A DNA stretch of 64,000 nt from Clostridia bacterium (GCA_017466825.1 JAFTTJ010000017.1:55347-119346); one strand, 5' to 3'. Counted from the stretch's first letter, positions 43,001 to 53,871 are shown. Translations and numbers: made by a program. The notes: generated by a model not told the origin, from the letters alone.

Positions 43001-43875
43001 TCTTGAAGCATTCTCTTTTCGTTTCTTATAATGATTTCGGGAGCGCCGTATTCCTTAAGTTTTTTAAGACGGTTATTACGCATAATAACCCTTCTGTAAA
43101 GGTCGTTAAGGTCGGAAGTAGCAAATCTACCGCCGTCTAATTGAATCATAGGACGGAGTTCGGGCGGAATTACGGGAATAACGTCCAAAATCATCCATTC
43201 GGGACGGCTACCGCTCTTTCTGAACGCTTCAACGACGTCCAAACGCTTGATAGCCTTTGCGCTCTTTTGACTGTCGGGGTTTTCGGCAATGAGTTGTTTG
43301 AGTTCTGCGCTTTCCTTTTCAAGGTCGATAGACATCAAAAGGTCTTTGATTGCTTCAGCGCCCATTCCTACTCTGAACGAGCCTTCGCCGAATTTTTCGC
43401 AAGCTTCTCTATACTCTCTGTCGGTGATTACTTGTTTGTACGCAAGGTCTGTAGTACCGGGGTCTAAAACGACGTATTTAGCAAAGTAAATAACGTGTTC
43501 GAGTTGTTTCGGACCCATATCGATCATAAGACCGATACGGGAAGGAACACCCTTGAAATACCAAATGTGAGAAACGGGAGCAGCGAGTTCGATATGTCCC
43601 ATTCTTTCACGTCTTACTTTAGCGCGAGTGATTTCTACACCGCACTTATCGCAGACTAAACCTTTGTATCTTATTCTCTTATACTTACCGCAATGACATT
43701 CCCAGTCCTTGGTAGGTCCGAAAATTCTTTCGCAGTATAAACCGTCTTTTTCGGGTTTTTGCGTTCTGTAGTTAATGGTTTCGGGGCGGGTTACTTGTCC
43801 GCAAGACCATTCCCTTATTTTTTCGGGGGACGCAACGCTAATTTGAATTGCATTAAAATTGTTAAGTTCAAACAT
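40063..43875 (-). CDS. rpoC: DNA-directed RNA polymerase beta' subunit
   Basis: The 1270-residue catalytic subunit of RNA polymerase. The N-terminal zinc ribbon [20 protein letters not shown], the magnesium-binding [12 protein letters not shown], the trigger-loop region and the second zinc site ([15 protein letters not shown]) are all present, as is the late motif [20 protein letters not shown]. Length is typical of Bacillota beta'. It lies 15 nt downstream of rpoB with a GGAGGG ribosome site. Translation ends in a short acidic tail ([11 protein letters not shown]). Confidence 0.98.
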   Translation of the reverse strand: MFELNNFNAIQISVASPEKIREWSCGQVTRPETINYRTQKPEKDGLYCERIFGPTKDWECHCGKYKRIRYKGLVCDKCGVEITRAKVRRERMGHIELAAPVSHIWYFKGVPSRIGLMIDMGPKQLEHVIYFAKYVVLDPGTTDLAYKQVITDREYREACEKFGEGSFRVGMGAEAIKDLLMSIDLEKESAELKQLIAENPDSQKSAKAIKRLDVVEAFRKSGSRPEWMILDVIPVIPPELRPMIQLDGGRFATSDLNDLYRRVIMRNNRLKKLKEYGAPEIIIRNEKRMLQDAVDALIDNGRRGKAVSGAGNRDLKSLSAILRGKQGRFRQNLLGKRVDYSGRSVIVVGPELKLYQCGLPKEMAIELFKPFVMKKLVEQGICHNIKSAKRTVERMKPCVWDILENVIKDHPVLLNRAPTLHRLSIQAFEPVLIEGRAIKLHPLVCGAFNADFDGDQMAVHVPLSVEAQAEARFLMLASNNILKLSDGKPVMSPSQDMVLGGYYLTITRREDGKYYDNKFNEYVMGEDGIFYDEKKISFTPSDKVYAEKSVVVKTDKNGLYKNEVREIKDVIVKCTLTNAQTGESVVVERYEPNVYISCDEALMAYQTKQISCQDEIYVRREVTLEDGRKHSGIIKTTVGRIIFNEGIPQDIVGSKFTVRNPEDPDSYLQFVINFLVGKSQLKKIVDACFKSKGSVCAAETLDYIKALGYRYSTVAAITTSVFDMQVPDKKKDIIDRASSEVIGIERKYQRGILTDDERYKQVVETWTKATQDVTDVLKLTLRKFNPIWMMADSGARGSIDQIKQLAGMRGLMTNPNGKVIEIPVKSCFREGLTVLEYFISSHGGRKGLADTALKTADSGYLTRRLVDVSHNVIIREEDCGDRKGMEIEAIRGLKGEIIESLEDRINGRFTPVDIIHPETGEVIVPANEMITEEKAKQICNAGIEKVTIKSVFTCKSKYGVCAKCYGKNMSNSLPVQIGEAVGIIAAQSIGEPGTQLTMRTFHTGGIASTGDITQGLPRVEELFEARKPKGEAVVCEHSGIVTVQEKDGIRHVYVKSDEDGSTKDYTIPFSADLRVKTGDIVEPGTVLTGGSVNPQTILKTKGFKAVQDYILKEVQSVYRSQGVDINDKHIEIIVNQMLRKVKVLTSGDTEFLPGECVDLLALDEENNKVLEQGGSPANAKRILLGITKAALATESFLSAASFQETSKVLTDAAIHNKLDPLMGLKENVIIGKLIPAGTGVKIYKDLSPQYNSVRPVNDLITDVADDDDKI

Positions 43876-43890
43876 TTAAATTCCCTCCGC

Positions 43891-46800
43891 TTAAATATCG
43901 TCGTCGCCGTCGAGATCGTCAAGATCGTCAAAGTCGTCGAATAAGTCGCTAGACTGGAAGTCGTCGTCGCCGTCTTCAAAACTATCGTCGTAGTCGTCAA
44001 AGATAGAGTCTGTATCTTCGGGGAAGAGTTCTTCCTCTTCAGCGGCGTCAAGACCAAGGTCAACGACGTCAATAGGCTCTTTCTCTCTGTGATGTACGGG
44101 CATATCGTCGCCATCGTCGAGCAAGTCTTTAAGGTTGATTTCTTCGTGGTTTTCAGTAAGAACCTTCATATCGAGAGCGAGTGATTGAAGTTCTTTTAAA
44201 AGAACTTTAAACGATTCGGGAATACCCGGCTCGGAAATATCGCTACCCTTTACGATAGATTCGTAAGTCTTAACTCTACCTACGACGTCGTCCGACTTAA
44301 CGGTGAGAATTTCTTGAAGAATATGCGACGCGCCGTATGCTTCGAGCGCCCAAACTTCCATTTCACCAAATCTCTGTCCGCCGAATTGCGCCTTACCGCC
44401 AAGGGGTTGTTGAGTAACAACCGAATAAGGACCAACCGAACGAGCGTGGATCTTATCGTCAACCAAGTGGTGGAGTTTTATCATATACATATAACCGACG
44501 GTAACTCTGTTTTCAAACGGTTCGCCCGTTCTGCCGTCGTAAAGTTGAATCTTGCCGTCAACTTCGCCGTAGGGGTTGACGAAGTGATTTTCTTGAAGTA
44601 ATTCCTTGATGTCGTTTTCGCTTGCGCCGTCGAATACGGGGGTTGCAATCTTCCAACCGAGTTGTTTACATACGAGTGAAAGGTGTACTTCGAGTACCTG
44701 ACCGATATTCATACGAGAAGGAACGCCAAGGGGGTTAAGTACGATTTGAAGGGGCGTACCGTCGGCAAGGAAAGGCATGTCTGCTTCGGGTAAAATTCTC
44801 GAAATAACGCCCTTGTTACCGTAACGTCCCGCCATCTTATCACCTACGGAAATCTTTCTCTTTTGAGCAATATATACCCTTATAAGTTGATTAACGCCGG
44901 GTGAGAGTTCGTCTTTGTTTGCTCTCGTAAACTTTTTAACGTCTACTACGATACCGCCTTCGCCGTGGGGAACGCGGAGCGAAGAGTCTCTAACTTCTCT
45001 TGCCTTTTCACCGAAAATTGCGCGGAGAAGTCTTTCTTCAGGAGTGAGTTCGGTTTCGCCCTTGGGGGTAACCTTACCTACTAAGATATCACCGCTGGTA
45101 ACTTCTGCGCCCACTCTAATAATACCTTCTGCGTCAAGGTCTTTAAGCGCGTCTTCACCGACGTTGGGGATATCTCTCGTGATTTCTTCTTCGCCGAGTT
45201 TGGTTTCACGGCATTCGATTTCGTGTTCTTCAATGTGGATTGAAGTAAAGATATCGTTTTGAACGAGTTTTTCAGAAAGAAGTATAGCGTCTTCGTAGTT
45301 ATAACCTTCCCAAGTCATGTAACCGATAAGGATATTTCTACCGAGAGCGAGTTCGCCGTCGCAAGTTGCGGGGCCGTCTGCAAGGATCATGCCCTTGAAT
45401 ACCTTGTCGCCCGTTTTAACGATAGGCTTTTGGTTAAGGCAAGTACCTTGGTTTGATCTTTCAAATTTCTTTAAAGTGTATACTCTGTCAAAGCCGGTCG
45501 AAGTGCCGTCGTCTTCGGTAACGATAATTTCGCTACCCGAAACCATCTTGACTACGCCCGCTTCTTTAGCGATTACCATTACGCCCGAGTCGTAAGCGAT
45601 TTTCGCTTCGATACCCGTACCTACGATAGGCGTTTCGGGTTTTAAAAGGGGAACTGCTTGACGTTGCATGTTAGAGCCCATGAGCGCACGGTTGGTATCG
45701 CAGTTTTCAAGGAAGGGAATAAGCGCGGTTGCAACCGAAACGAGTTGCTTGGGCGAAACGTCCATATAGTTGATTTCTTTTCTTGGAAGTTCGGTGATTT
45801 CATCCCTTCTTCTGCAAGAAACACGGTCGTTGATAAGGTAACCGTTTTCGTCGACGGGTTCGTTTGCCTGAGCGACTACGAAAGCGTCTTCTTCGTCAGC
45901 GGTAAGATAATCTACTATATCGGTAACTTTGCCGTCTTCTACTCTTCTGTAAGCAGATTCGATAAAGCCGAATTCGTTTACTTTAGCAAAAGCGGAAAGC
46001 GAAGTGATAAGACCGATGTTTTGACCTTCGGGCGTTTCGATAGGACACATTCTGCCGTAGTGGGTGTAGTGTACGTCACGAACGTCGAAAGTTGCTCTTT
46101 CTCTATTAAGACCGCCTGGTCCTAACGCAGAGAGTTTTCTCTTGTGAGTAAGTTCTGCAATGGGGTTGGTTTGGTCCATGAATTGAGAAAGTTGTGAAGA
46201 ACCGAAGAATTCTTTAATAGCGCTAGATACGGGCCTTACGTTTACAAGACCTTGGGGAGTGATATCCTTGGGATCTTGAGTAGTCATTCTCTCTTTGATA
46301 ACCCTTTCAAGTCTGTTAAAGCCGATTCTGAATTGGTTTTGTAAAAGTTCGCCTACCGAACGAACGCGACGGTTGCCAAGGTGGTCGATATTGTCAACCG
46401 AGCCGATACCGTAGTTAAGGTCAAGGTTTAAGGAAATGATTGCGATAATATCGTCCGTCGTGATGTGCTTATGGTTGAGTTTGTCGATAAGCGGTTTAAT
46501 ATTCTTCTTTTGTTCTGCGGTAAGTTTTTCGGGAACGCCGTTTTCCAAAATTTCAAAGAACGAACGGCACGCGAAAACGAAACGACGGCGAAGTTCTTTT
46601 CTCTTCTCTGCGTTTTTCTTGTCTTCGGGCTTTAATTCTTCACCTTCGGGAGCAACGACTTCGTTTACGTAGAAGATAGAGTTAATCTTGTCGATATATC
46701 TTTCCGCTACGCTTTCAATACTGTCGTCTTTAGTAGCGTCCGCAAGTTCTTTTGCAAACACGAAGTTAGGATAATATATAGTTTCGATAAGACCGAAAGG

Positions 46801-47868
46801 TCTATAAGATACGCCTGCAACCGCTTCAAAGTCAACCGTGTTGTTTGCAATGACCTTGTGCTTTTTGTTGCCTTCAACTAAAACGTAAACTTCGTTGATA
46901 CCGCTGTTTTGGATTGCCTTAGCCTGTTCAGCGGAAATAACTTCACCCTTGCTTGCAAGGATTTCACCGTCTTCGTTTACGATATCTTCGTAAGCCGTAC
47001 AACCTACGAGTCTTACGCCCATATTAAGGCGCTTGTTGAATTTATATCTACCAACCTTTGCGCATCCGTATCTTCTAGGATCAAAGAATACGTTTTTAAG
47101 GTGTTGGCGAACTGCTTCTTCGGTGGGGATTTCACCCGGGCGAAGTCTTCTGTAAAGTTCGATAAGACCTTCGGCTTCAGACGTAGCGACGTCCTTTGCC
47201 ATGGTAAGGTTGATCATTTCGTTATCTTCAAAGATTTCTCTTATAGATTCGTTAGAACCAAAACCGAGAGCGCGGAGTAATACGGTAGCGCTGAGTTTTC
47301 TAGTTTTGTCAACTTTTACCCATAATAAGCCTTCCGAATCCTGTTCGAATTCGATCCATGCGCCCCTGTTGGGGATTACGGTGGTGTCGTAGATTTTCTT
47401 TCCCGCTTTGGAGAAGGTAAAATCGTTGTATACGCCCGGAGAACGTACGAGTTGAGAAACTATAACTCTCTCCGCACCGTTTATAATGAACGAACCGTTG
47501 TCCGTCATTTTGGGAAGGTCGCCCATAAAGACTTCTTGGTCTAAATGTTCACCCGTTACTTTGTTGACAAGCCTTACTTTTACCTTTAAAGCAACTGCGT
47601 AAGTTGCATCTCTGTCCCTACATTCTTTTTCGCTGTACTTGGGAGTATCGGATAAGGTGTGTTCAAGGAAGTAGAGTTCAAAACGGTCCGAATAGTCCGT
47701 AATGGGAGAAAAGTCTTCTAATACTTCGCTGATACCTTCTTCGATAAATGCATCGTAAGAATCCCTTTGAACTTCAATAAGATAAGGTATAGGCTGTACC
47801 TCTTTTATTTGAGAAAAGGTTCTTCTTTCAACGTTGCCGAATTTCTGAATCGGTAAATTGCGCGTCAT
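43891..47868 (-). CDS. rpoB: DNA-directed RNA polymerase beta subunit with acidic C-terminal tail
   Basis: The 1325-residue beta subunit. Typical stretches include the rifampicin region ([20 protein letters not shown], then [10 protein letters not shown]-like [20 protein letters not shown]), [13 protein letters not shown], and the C-terminal [20 protein letters not shown]. After the conserved end come about 100 extra residues that finish in a very acidic tail of alternating Asp and Phe/Leu (for example [14 protein letters not shown]). ATG 47868 is chosen because AAGGAG lies 7-8 nt upstream; a GTG at 47874 directly touches that site. No rplJL genes precede it; it has its own distant promoter. 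Confidence 0.97.
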   Translation of the reverse strand: MTRNLPIQKFGNVERRTFSQIKEVQPIPYLIEVQRDSYDAFIEEGISEVLEDFSPITDYSDRFELYFLEHTLSDTPKYSEKECRDRDATYAVALKVKVRLVNKVTGEHLDQEVFMGDLPKMTDNGSFIINGAERVIVSQLVRSPGVYNDFTFSKAGKKIYDTTVIPNRGAWIEFEQDSEGLLWVKVDKTRKLSATVLLRALGFGSNESIREIFEDNEMINLTMAKDVATSEAEGLIELYRRLRPGEIPTEEAVRQHLKNVFFDPRRYGCAKVGRYKFNKRLNMGVRLVGCTAYEDIVNEDGEILASKGEVISAEQAKAIQNSGINEVYVLVEGNKKHKVIANNTVDFEAVAGVSYRPFGLIETIYYPNFVFAKELADATKDDSIESVAERYIDKINSIFYVNEVVAPEGEELKPEDKKNAEKRKELRRRFVFACRSFFEILENGVPEKLTAEQKKNIKPLIDKLNHKHITTDDIIAIISLNLDLNYGIGSVDNIDHLGNRRVRSVGELLQNQFRIGFNRLERVIKERMTTQDPKDITPQGLVNVRPVSSAIKEFFGSSQLSQFMDQTNPIAELTHKRKLSALGPGGLNRERATFDVRDVHYTHYGRMCPIETPEGQNIGLITSLSAFAKVNEFGFIESAYRRVEDGKVTDIVDYLTADEEDAFVVAQANEPVDENGYLINDRVSCRRRDEITELPRKEINYMDVSPKQLVSVATALIPFLENCDTNRALMGSNMQRQAVPLLKPETPIVGTGIEAKIAYDSGVMVIAKEAGVVKMVSGSEIIVTEDDGTSTGFDRVYTLKKFERSNQGTCLNQKPIVKTGDKVFKGMILADGPATCDGELALGRNILIGYMTWEGYNYEDAILLSEKLVQNDIFTSIHIEEHEIECRETKLGEEEITRDIPNVGEDALKDLDAEGIIRVGAEVTSGDILVGKVTPKGETELTPEERLLRAIFGEKAREVRDSSLRVPHGEGGIVVDVKKFTRANKDELSPGVNQLIRVYIAQKRKISVGDKMAGRYGNKGVISRILPEADMPFLADGTPLQIVLNPLGVPSRMNIGQVLEVHLSLVCKQLGWKIATPVFDGASENDIKELLQENHFVNPYGEVDGKIQLYDGRTGEPFENRVTVGYMYMIKLHHLVDDKIHARSVGPYSVVTQQPLGGKAQFGGQRFGEMEVWALEAYGASHILQEILTVKSDDVVGRVKTYESIVKGSDISEPGIPESFKVLLKELQSLALDMKVLTENHEEINLKDLLDDGDDMPVHHREKEPIDVVDLGLDAAEEEELFPEDTDSIFDDYDDSFEDGDDDFQSSDLFDDFDDLDDLDGDDDI

Positions 47869-48030
47869 AAGCACACTCCTTTTTTTTATTTGTTGTCAAA
47901 ACGCCTTGATTTTGTTTGAATAACCGTGTATAATGTAGTTATACAAACCTTGTTTTTTCCATCTTTTTCGCCCTATTTTTTTGCAAAAAATCGCAAAAAG
48001 GCGCTATTATGGAAATTATAGCATTATGTA

Positions 48031-48059
48031 ATTATATGCTTTATTTTTCAAGATGTCAA
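48031..48059 (-). promoter_or_regulatory. Promoter of rpoBC with long leader
   Basis: TTGACA (48059-48054), 17-bp spacer, TATAAT (48036-48031). The expected leader is about 155 nt and includes self-complementary TTTTTTGC/GCAAAAAA runs (47980-48000), a possible site for control. Confidence 0.8.
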
Positions 48060-48121
48060 GGGTTTTGATATAAATTTAAAAAAAACTTTATTTTTACTTA
48101 AAAATTTTTATAGGAGAAGTC

Positions 48122-48364
48122 ATGAGAATCGACAAATTTTTGAAGGTTTCGCGCATTTTAAAAAGGCGCTCGGTCGCAAACGACGCTTGCTCGGGCGGTA
48201 GGGTGTCCGTAAACGGCAAGGACGTAAAACCCGCCTACTCGCTTAAAGTGGGGGACGTGGTTGAAATTCGCTTTGGCGAAGGCTCGCTTAAATTTAGAGT
48301 TTTAGCCCTTAAAGAAACGGTAAAAAAAGAAGAAGCGCAGTCACTTTACGAAATTTTGACTTGA
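48122..48364 (+). CDS. rqcP: S4-domain RNA-binding protein RqcP (YabO)
   Basis: An 80-residue protein formed by one S4 domain (MRIDKFLKVSRILKRRSVAN, GGRVSVNGKDVKPAYSLKVGD, VEIRFG), matching RqcP/YabO of Bacillota. RqcP stabilises P-site tRNA on stalled 50S subunits and helps RqcH add alanine tails during ribosome rescue; it is related to Hsp15. AGGAG precedes the ATG. It is divergent from rpoB and followed by ispDF. Confidence 0.92.
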   Translation: MRIDKFLKVSRILKRRSVANDACSGGRVSVNGKDVKPAYSLKVGDVVEIRFGEGSLKFRVLALKETVKKEEAQSLYEILT

Positions 48365-48389
48365 TTTTTTATCGCGTTTATTTTATAAT
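48361..48389 (+). promoter_or_regulatory. Promoter of ispDF-radA
   Basis: TTGATT (48361-48366), 17-bp spacer, TATAAT (48384-48389); it overlaps the rqcP stop codon and leaves a leader of about 97 nt. Confidence 0.7.
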
Positions 48390-48492
48390 TAGTACAAGTT
48401 GCTTTTCTGCTATTAATTTTTAGATTTTTAGTTATAAATTAAAAGTTGTTTAGCCGATATTTTACTACGCAAAAAGGAGTATATATTATATA

Positions 48493-49626
48493 ATGATTAT
48501 TTCGGTTACCGCAATTATCACCTGCGCAGGCAAGGGCGAAAGGGCGGGTTTTGGCTATAATAAACTGCTCAAAGATATGGGGGGGATTACACCTTTTGAA
48601 AAAGTCGTTTCCACTTTTACGAAAAACGCCTCTATTTTTGATATTATCGTAACCTGCGCCGAGCAAGACCTTGAAATTTTCAAAAGCAAGTGCGACGGTT
48701 TAGGCGCAAAAGTAACTTTCGTTACAGGCGGAGCAACCCGTACGGAATCGGTTGGCAACGCCCTTAAACTCGTCCCCGACGAAAATTTAGTGCTAGTGCA
48801 CGACGGCGCTAGGGCTTTTATTACCGACGAAATTATAAGCGAGTGCGTAAAGACAGCTTTAGTAAAAGGTAGCGCGGTTACGGCTATTCCCACCACAGAC
48901 ACCATTGCCGAAACGGACGGAAACGGCTATATAATTTCTACTTCTAGGAAGAATAAATATTCGGTACAAACCCCCCAAGCCTTTAACGCAGGCCTACTTA
49001 AAAAAGCCTATTCTATGATAAAGGATGGCGAAGAATTTACCGACGAAAGCGGACTATACGCGAAGTATATTGAAAAGCCCTATATAACCCAAGGCTCGCC
49101 CGTAAATAAAAAACTCACCCACCCCGAAGACTTTGCGGTGAGTGAAAACTTATACGTAGGCACGGGCTTTGATTTGCACGTTTTTGCCGAGAATAGAAAA
49201 CTGATTTTAGGCGGTATTGAAATCCCGCACGACAAGGGGCTTTTAGGTCATAGCGACGCCGACGTTTTAACACACGCCGTTATGGACGCAATGCTGTCTT
49301 CCGCAAGCCTTGGCGACATAGGTCGACACTTCCCCGACACCGACCCCACATACAAAGGTATTTCGAGTATGAAATTGCTTGAAAAAGTTGTTGAAATTCT
49401 TAAAAAGTCGGGCTATAGGTTGAAAAACGTGAGTTCCGTCATTATGGCGCAAAAACCTAAACTTGCAAATTTCGTCGACTCGATTAGGCACAATTTAGCC
49501 CTTGCGCTCGGCGTTGACGACGCCGACGTCGGCATTACTTGCACTACTCTAGAAGGCATAGGCACGGTCGGAAGAGAAGAAGGAATAGCCGTGCAATCAT
49601 ACTGCCTAACCGTAAAGGAGAACTAA
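48493..49626 (+). CDS. ispDF: Bifunctional IspD/IspF (MEP pathway)
   Basis: A 377-residue fusion of two enzymes of isoprenoid synthesis. Residues 1-220 are IspD (cytidylyltransferase: AIITCAGKGERAG, VTGGATRTESVGNAL, VHDGARAFI, TPQAFN), which makes CDP-methylerythritol. Residues 221-377 are IspF (cyclodiphosphate synthase: GTGFDLHVF, GLLGHSDADVLTHA, DIGRHFPDTDPTYKG, TTLEGIG). The metal ligands Asp and His (DLH, HSDAD) are present. Fusion of IspD and IspF skips the intervening IspE and is the minority arrangement in Bacillota. The stop codon is 1 nt before radA. Confidence 0.96.
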   Translation: MIISVTAIITCAGKGERAGFGYNKLLKDMGGITPFEKVVSTFTKNASIFDIIVTCAEQDLEIFKSKCDGLGAKVTFVTGGATRTESVGNALKLVPDENLVLVHDGARAFITDEIISECVKTALVKGSAVTAIPTTDTIAETDGNGYIISTSRKNKYSVQTPQAFNAGLLKKAYSMIKDGEEFTDESGLYAKYIEKPYITQGSPVNKKLTHPEDFAVSENLYVGTGFDLHVFAENRKLILGGIEIPHDKGLLGHSDADVLTHAVMDAMLSSASLGDIGRHFPDTDPTYKGISSMKLLEKVVEILKKSGYRLKNVSSVIMAQKPKLANFVDSIRHNLALALGVDDADVGITCTTLEGIGTVGREEGIAVQSYCLTVKEN

Positions 49627-49627
49627 A

Positions 49628-51007
49628 ATGGCAAAGGTAAAACAAACGACTAAGTACGTTTGCTCTGAGTGTGGAACGATTTCCCCGGGGTGGATGGGCA
49701 GATGCCCTGCTTGCGGAAAGTTTGGCACTATCGTTGAAGAAATTGAAACGGTTTCTCCATCGCAAGTGGCGGTTAAAAAAAGCGACTACCCAAGGCCCGT
49801 AAAGCTCTCGGACATTTCACGTGAAAAAATAGTTAGAAAAAAGACTGGGATTGACGAACTCGACCAAGTTTTAGGCGGTGGCATAGTTCCGTCGTCGCTA
49901 GTGCTAGTCGGCGGTGATCCCGGCATAGGTAAATCTACTCTAATGACTCAGGTTGCAGGCGTTTTGTCAAAGACTCAAAAAGTTTTGTACGCGTCTGCGG
50001 AAGAAAGTAGCGCGCAGGTTAAACTAAGGTGTGACCGACTTAAAATAGACGGCGACGACCTTATGTTAATGAACGAAACCTGCCTTAACAATATAATTGA
50101 AGAAGCGAGCGACTACGACGTTTTGATAGTCGACTCAATACAAGCCGTTTACCTTGAAGAAATGAACAGTTCGGCAGGTAGCGTCGGGCAAATTAAAGAG
50201 TGCGCTTCAAGACTTATGCGCTTTGCTAAGTCCAACAAAACCACCGTGTTTATAGTTGGGCACGTCACTAAGGAAGGGGCTATTGCAGGTCCTAAGGTGC
50301 TTGAACATATTATGGATACGGTGCTCTATTTTGAAGGCCAACCGCAGGATAACTACAAACTTTTAAGGGCTGTCAAAAATAGATTTGGCTCGGCTCAAGA
50401 AGTTGGCGTTTTTGAAATGCGTGAAGACGGAATATTCGGCGTTAAGGACTATAACGGCATTTTCATCTCGGAAGATAGGGGCACGGAAGCAGGTAGCGTG
50501 GTAATTCCTTCGGTATCAGGCAACCGCTGTATGCCCGTTGAAATTCAAACTCTACTTTCAAAAACGGTTTTCGGCATGCCAAGGCGTATGCCCTTAGGCG
50601 TCGACTATAACCGCACGGCGTTTTTACTCGCCGTACTTGAAAAACGCGCCTATATGCCGTTTTATTCCTACGACGTGTACGTAACGGCAATGGGCGGAAT
50701 TAAACTCACCGAACCTGCGTCCGATTTAGGCGTTGCGCTAGCGCTCGCTAGTTCCTATAAAAACCTTTCTATTGAAAAAACCACTTGCGCATTTGGCGAA
50801 ATAGGTTTAACGGGCGAAATTCGTCCCGTTATGCAAGCTGAAAAAAGGGTTGCCGAAAGTATAAGATTGGGCTTTAAAAAAGTGATTTTGCCTGCAAGGA
50901 ATTTAAGCCAAGTTGAAAAATATAAGGGCAAAATTGAAATAGTACCCGTAAAACACGTATACCAAGCCATTAAACTTATCTTTGACGGCGATAAGTCTGC
51001 GGAATAA
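49628..51007 (+). CDS. radA: DNA repair protein RadA
   Basis: The 459-residue branch-migration ATPase that acts with RecA in recombination. The N-terminal C4 zinc finger (CSECGTISPGWMGRCPACG), RecA-like ATPase with Walker A GGDPGIGKST, the RadA-specific KNRFG motif, and a C-terminal Lon-protease-like domain (TEPASDLGVALALASS) without protease function are all present. It follows ispDF by 1 nt with AAGGAG inside the end of the previous gene. Confidence 0.97.
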   Translation: MAKVKQTTKYVCSECGTISPGWMGRCPACGKFGTIVEEIETVSPSQVAVKKSDYPRPVKLSDISREKIVRKKTGIDELDQVLGGGIVPSSLVLVGGDPGIGKSTLMTQVAGVLSKTQKVLYASAEESSAQVKLRCDRLKIDGDDLMLMNETCLNNIIEEASDYDVLIVDSIQAVYLEEMNSSAGSVGQIKECASRLMRFAKSNKTTVFIVGHVTKEGAIAGPKVLEHIMDTVLYFEGQPQDNYKLLRAVKNRFGSAQEVGVFEMREDGIFGVKDYNGIFISEDRGTEAGSVVIPSVSGNRCMPVEIQTLLSKTVFGMPRRMPLGVDYNRTAFLLAVLEKRAYMPFYSYDVYVTAMGGIKLTEPASDLGVALALASSYKNLSIEKTTCAFGEIGLTGEIRPVMQAEKRVAESIRLGFKKVILPARNLSQVEKYKGKIEIVPVKHVYQAIKLIFDGDKSAE

Positions 51008-51042
51008 AATTTTAACTACTTAATTAAAACTAAAAAATGCTA

Positions 51043-51075
51043 ATAATCGACTTATAACGCAATTTCAACATAAAA
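51043..51075 (+). repeat. ATAATCGACTTAT dispersed element, copy 2
   Basis: The 13-mer (51043-51055) is followed by AACGCAATTTCAACATAAAA, 35 nt after the radA stop and directly before its terminator. Confidence 0.7.
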
Positions 51076-51103
51076 AAGCCCTTCTCGACCAAGAAGGGCT
51101 TTT
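51074..51103. terminator. Terminator of radA and of the LRR lipoprotein gene
   Basis: AAAAGCCCTTCT (51074-51085) pairs with AGAAGGGCTTTT (51092-51103), with T/A runs on both sides. Confidence 0.93.
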
Positions 51104-51139
51104 TAATCGCTATAAAAACAAATTGAAATGAGATTTTGC

Positions 51140-52861
51140 CTATTTTGAAACTTTACGACATTCTTCCTGTGAGTAATTTTCGTCAATAGACCATTTTGCA
51201 TACATAGTTAAATCGCCGTAAACGTTTATCAAATCTTCACTTTCAACTTTTTGCGTATAATCTTTATCCCAGAACCAACCTTCAAACACGTACCCTGCCA
51301 ATTCGGGCGTTTTTAATACAATTGTATCTCCGTAAGCATAAGTACCCAATGCAAAACCGTCAATTATTACGTACTCGTACGTTATATAATAATCTCTCTC
51401 TATGAATTTCGCATAAAGATTCACGTCACTATCTTCTATAAAAAATGAGTTCCTTACGAAAGACGAATTAAAATCAAGGCTATCAAACCAACCGCTAAAC
51501 ACACTACCAATTTTTAATTCGGGTTTATACGCCGTATTAAAAATCTCTGCCCAGTATGCAGTTTCAGTAAAAGTTTCTTCACCGTCGACAATAAAATGCA
51601 CTGTTGTACTAATAGGTTCAAATACTATTGAATTTTCAAATTGCGCCGAATACCTATCCACAAGTGCTTTTTGAACGTATATCTTTAAATTTTCGTTTAT
51701 ACTAAGAGCAAAATCTTGCGATATGCCTATTTGTTTTTCGTTAAAAATATATATTGACGTCAACGCTTTACAATTGTAAAATACCTTTTCACTTATACTA
51801 CTTAACCTTACGCCAAGTTTTACCGTTTTTAGAACAGTATTTTCTGCAAAATCCCCACCTATAAGTTGATTAAATGCGTAATCTCCAATTGATGCATAGT
51901 CGCTTAAATCTAACGTTTCCGCAACACCGTTATACTTAAACAATACTCTTCCCAGTTTAAAAAACTCGTTATCGTAATTATTATTATACCAAGCCGTATT
52001 TATAAAACAACTCAACGTGGCTACGGTAACATTATTACCGATTATAGTAGACAAGTTTACACAATCCTCAAAAGCATTATCACCAATACGCATAACGTTT
52101 TTCAAATCAACGCAAGTTAGGTGTTGATTGCCGTAAAAAGCATTTTTCGATATATAAGTAACGCTTGTTGGAACAATATATTTTTCAACTTTTTTATCCT
52201 TCGGATATGCTATGAGCGTAACTCCGTTATGACTAAAAAGTACACCGTCCAACACTTTAAAATACGGATTGTCTTCCGCAACAAAAAACTCGGAAATTTT
52301 AGTGTTTTTAAAACAATTCTCGCCCACTTGCTCAACTCTTGCCCCTAAATTAACGCTAGTTAAAGAAGTACAATTTTCAAATGCGCCGTCACCAATAGTT
52401 ATCAATTCGCTCTGTTCTTCAAAAAGAACGGTAACTAAATTGGGCAAATTCGCAAATGCTCTTGCCGAAATTTCTTTAAGCGAAAACGGGATTATAATTT
52501 GTTGTATTTGTGATAAAAACGAATCTTCTTCATTTAATTCACCGTTGTTTGTTAGCGATTTTATACAAACAACGTCAATTCCGTTTACTTTATGCGGAAT
52601 ATTTAAAACACCTTCGCCATCAACGACGTCCGTACTCTTTACCCCAACAATTTCGCAACCGCCGTCAATAGCTTTTATCTTAAACAAATTTGAGTCCAAC
52701 ACAAATTGCGATTCATTTATACTTTCGCTAACCGTTTCACTTCCTGCGCTCTCACGACTTTCTTCATTACCCGTCTTTTTACAACCAACGAACGCCACGC
52801 AAGAAGTTATAAAAACTGTAAAAAACAAAATTACTAAAACTTTACGAATTATTTTTAACAT
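51140..52861 (-). CDS. BspA-like leucine-rich-repeat lipoprotein with Listeria-Bacteroides repeats
   Basis: A 573-residue lipoprotein with signal peptide and lipobox (AFVGCKKTG), then a Ser/Glu-rich linker. Residues about 75-400 are BspA-type (LRR_5) repeats with the pattern IGDGAFENCTSLTSVNLG, VTYISKNAFYGNQHLTCVDL and IGDNAFEDCVNLSTI. Residues about 420-565 hold two Listeria-Bacteroides repeats (GSVFSGWFDSLDFN, GYVFEGWFWDKDYTQK). Such proteins display ligand-binding surfaces and are common in gut and oral anaerobes. It lies 53 nt after the ADP-ribosylglycohydrolase gene and may share its transcript. Confidence 0.88.
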   Translation of the reverse strand: MLKIIRKVLVILFFTVFITSCVAFVGCKKTGNEESRESAGSETVSESINESQFVLDSNLFKIKAIDGGCEIVGVKSTDVVDGEGVLNIPHKVNGIDVVCIKSLTNNGELNEEDSFLSQIQQIIIPFSLKEISARAFANLPNLVTVLFEEQSELITIGDGAFENCTSLTSVNLGARVEQVGENCFKNTKISEFFVAEDNPYFKVLDGVLFSHNGVTLIAYPKDKKVEKYIVPTSVTYISKNAFYGNQHLTCVDLKNVMRIGDNAFEDCVNLSTIIGNNVTVATLSCFINTAWYNNNYDNEFFKLGRVLFKYNGVAETLDLSDYASIGDYAFNQLIGGDFAENTVLKTVKLGVRLSSISEKVFYNCKALTSIYIFNEKQIGISQDFALSINENLKIYVQKALVDRYSAQFENSIVFEPISTTVHFIVDGEETFTETAYWAEIFNTAYKPELKIGSVFSGWFDSLDFNSSFVRNSFFIEDSDVNLYAKFIERDYYITYEYVIIDGFALGTYAYGDTIVLKTPELAGYVFEGWFWDKDYTQKVESEDLINVYGDLTMYAKWSIDENYSQEECRKVSK

Positions 52862-52914
52862 TATTCTCTCCTTTTACAAATTATATATTTTAGCGTACAG
52901 ATTTAATAAAACTT

Positions 52915-53844
52915 TCATCCAAAAACTTTTGAACATAAAGATTCAATATAGTCGAGTTTTAAAAGTGTATCGCGCCACTCTTTAGGAATTGAGTCGTAAC
53001 CGTAAAGCGCGCCCGCAAGCCCGCCTGCAACTGCGGCAACGGTATCCGTGTCTTCGCCCAAATTAACGGCTTTTAAAACACACTCTTTATAACTATCGGT
53101 AGTCATCAAACACCAAAGCGCCGCTTCTAAAGTATCCACGACGTAACCGCTACTTTTTACGTTTTCTCTTGCGGACTTGTAAAAGTCCATATCAAAAATG
53201 CGGTAATAAGTAATTATTTCGGGGCTAGACTTAAAATATCTTATAGCGTCTAAAAGCCCCTTTTCCACGCCTGCTTTAGTGGGGTTTTCTAAAAGCGCCC
53301 AAAGTATAAAAGCGTAAATACCGCAACCGACTACGCTACGCTCGTGAGAGTGGGTAAGTTTTGATACGTTTGCTATGATTTCCATCTTTAAATCTAGGTC
53401 TATAGGTCGATTATTAAGGTATAACACGACGGGATGAATACGCATAAGCGAGCCGTTGCCGTTATCGAACTCTTCGCCAAAACCACACTCAAGCGGTGGT
53501 ATATCGTTTATTGAAAACTGCGAAAGGGCGTTTGAAGTGGTAATACCGCAATCAAAAACTGCGCCCGTTGCCGTATACTTACTCTGCCCGTACCACTCGC
53601 AAAACTTTTTCATAATATCCGCGTAGTCTACGCCGTTTGCCAAACTGTCTAAAGTGCATAGCGACATACTAGTATCATCCGACCAACACCCCTTAGGCAC
53701 GTAATGAGTGCCGTAGCCCATCATATCTACGACGGGGTTTTCGTCTAAATAACTTCTTCTTTTAAATTCTACGGGTACGCCGAGAGCGTCCGCAACGGCG
53801 TGCCCTACCATAACCGCTTTTGAAATTTCAAACAAATCTCTCAT
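52915..53844 (-). CDS. ADP-ribosylglycohydrolase (DraG/ARH family)
   Basis: A 309-residue dinuclear-metal hydrolase that removes ADP-ribose from proteins, nucleic acids or small molecules. Family motifs are GHAVADALGVPVEF, GCWSDDTSM (metal ligands), NGNGSLMRIHP and GEDTDTVAAVAGGLAGA. No ADP-ribosyltransferase is visible nearby, so the target is unknown. It starts 27 nt after the methyltransferase gene. Confidence 0.94.
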   Translation of the reverse strand: MRDLFEISKAVMVGHAVADALGVPVEFKRRSYLDENPVVDMMGYGTHYVPKGCWSDDTSMSLCTLDSLANGVDYADIMKKFCEWYGQSKYTATGAVFDCGITTSNALSQFSINDIPPLECGFGEEFDNGNGSLMRIHPVVLYLNNRPIDLDLKMEIIANVSKLTHSHERSVVGCGIYAFILWALLENPTKAGVEKGLLDAIRYFKSSPEIITYYRIFDMDFYKSARENVKSSGYVVDTLEAALWCLMTTDSYKECVLKAVNLGEDTDTVAAVAGGLAGALYGYDSIPKEWRDTLLKLDYIESLCSKVFG

Positions 53845-53871
53845 TAAAACACCTATTTATCAACTTATAGC

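Noticed and set aside
43815-44114. Minus-strand frame of 99 codons across the rpoB end
   Set aside because: It is an overlapping frame of the acidic rpoB tail and rpoC start.
47869-47874. GTG at 47874 as rpoB start
   Set aside because: It directly touches the ribosome site; ATG 47868 has correct spacing.
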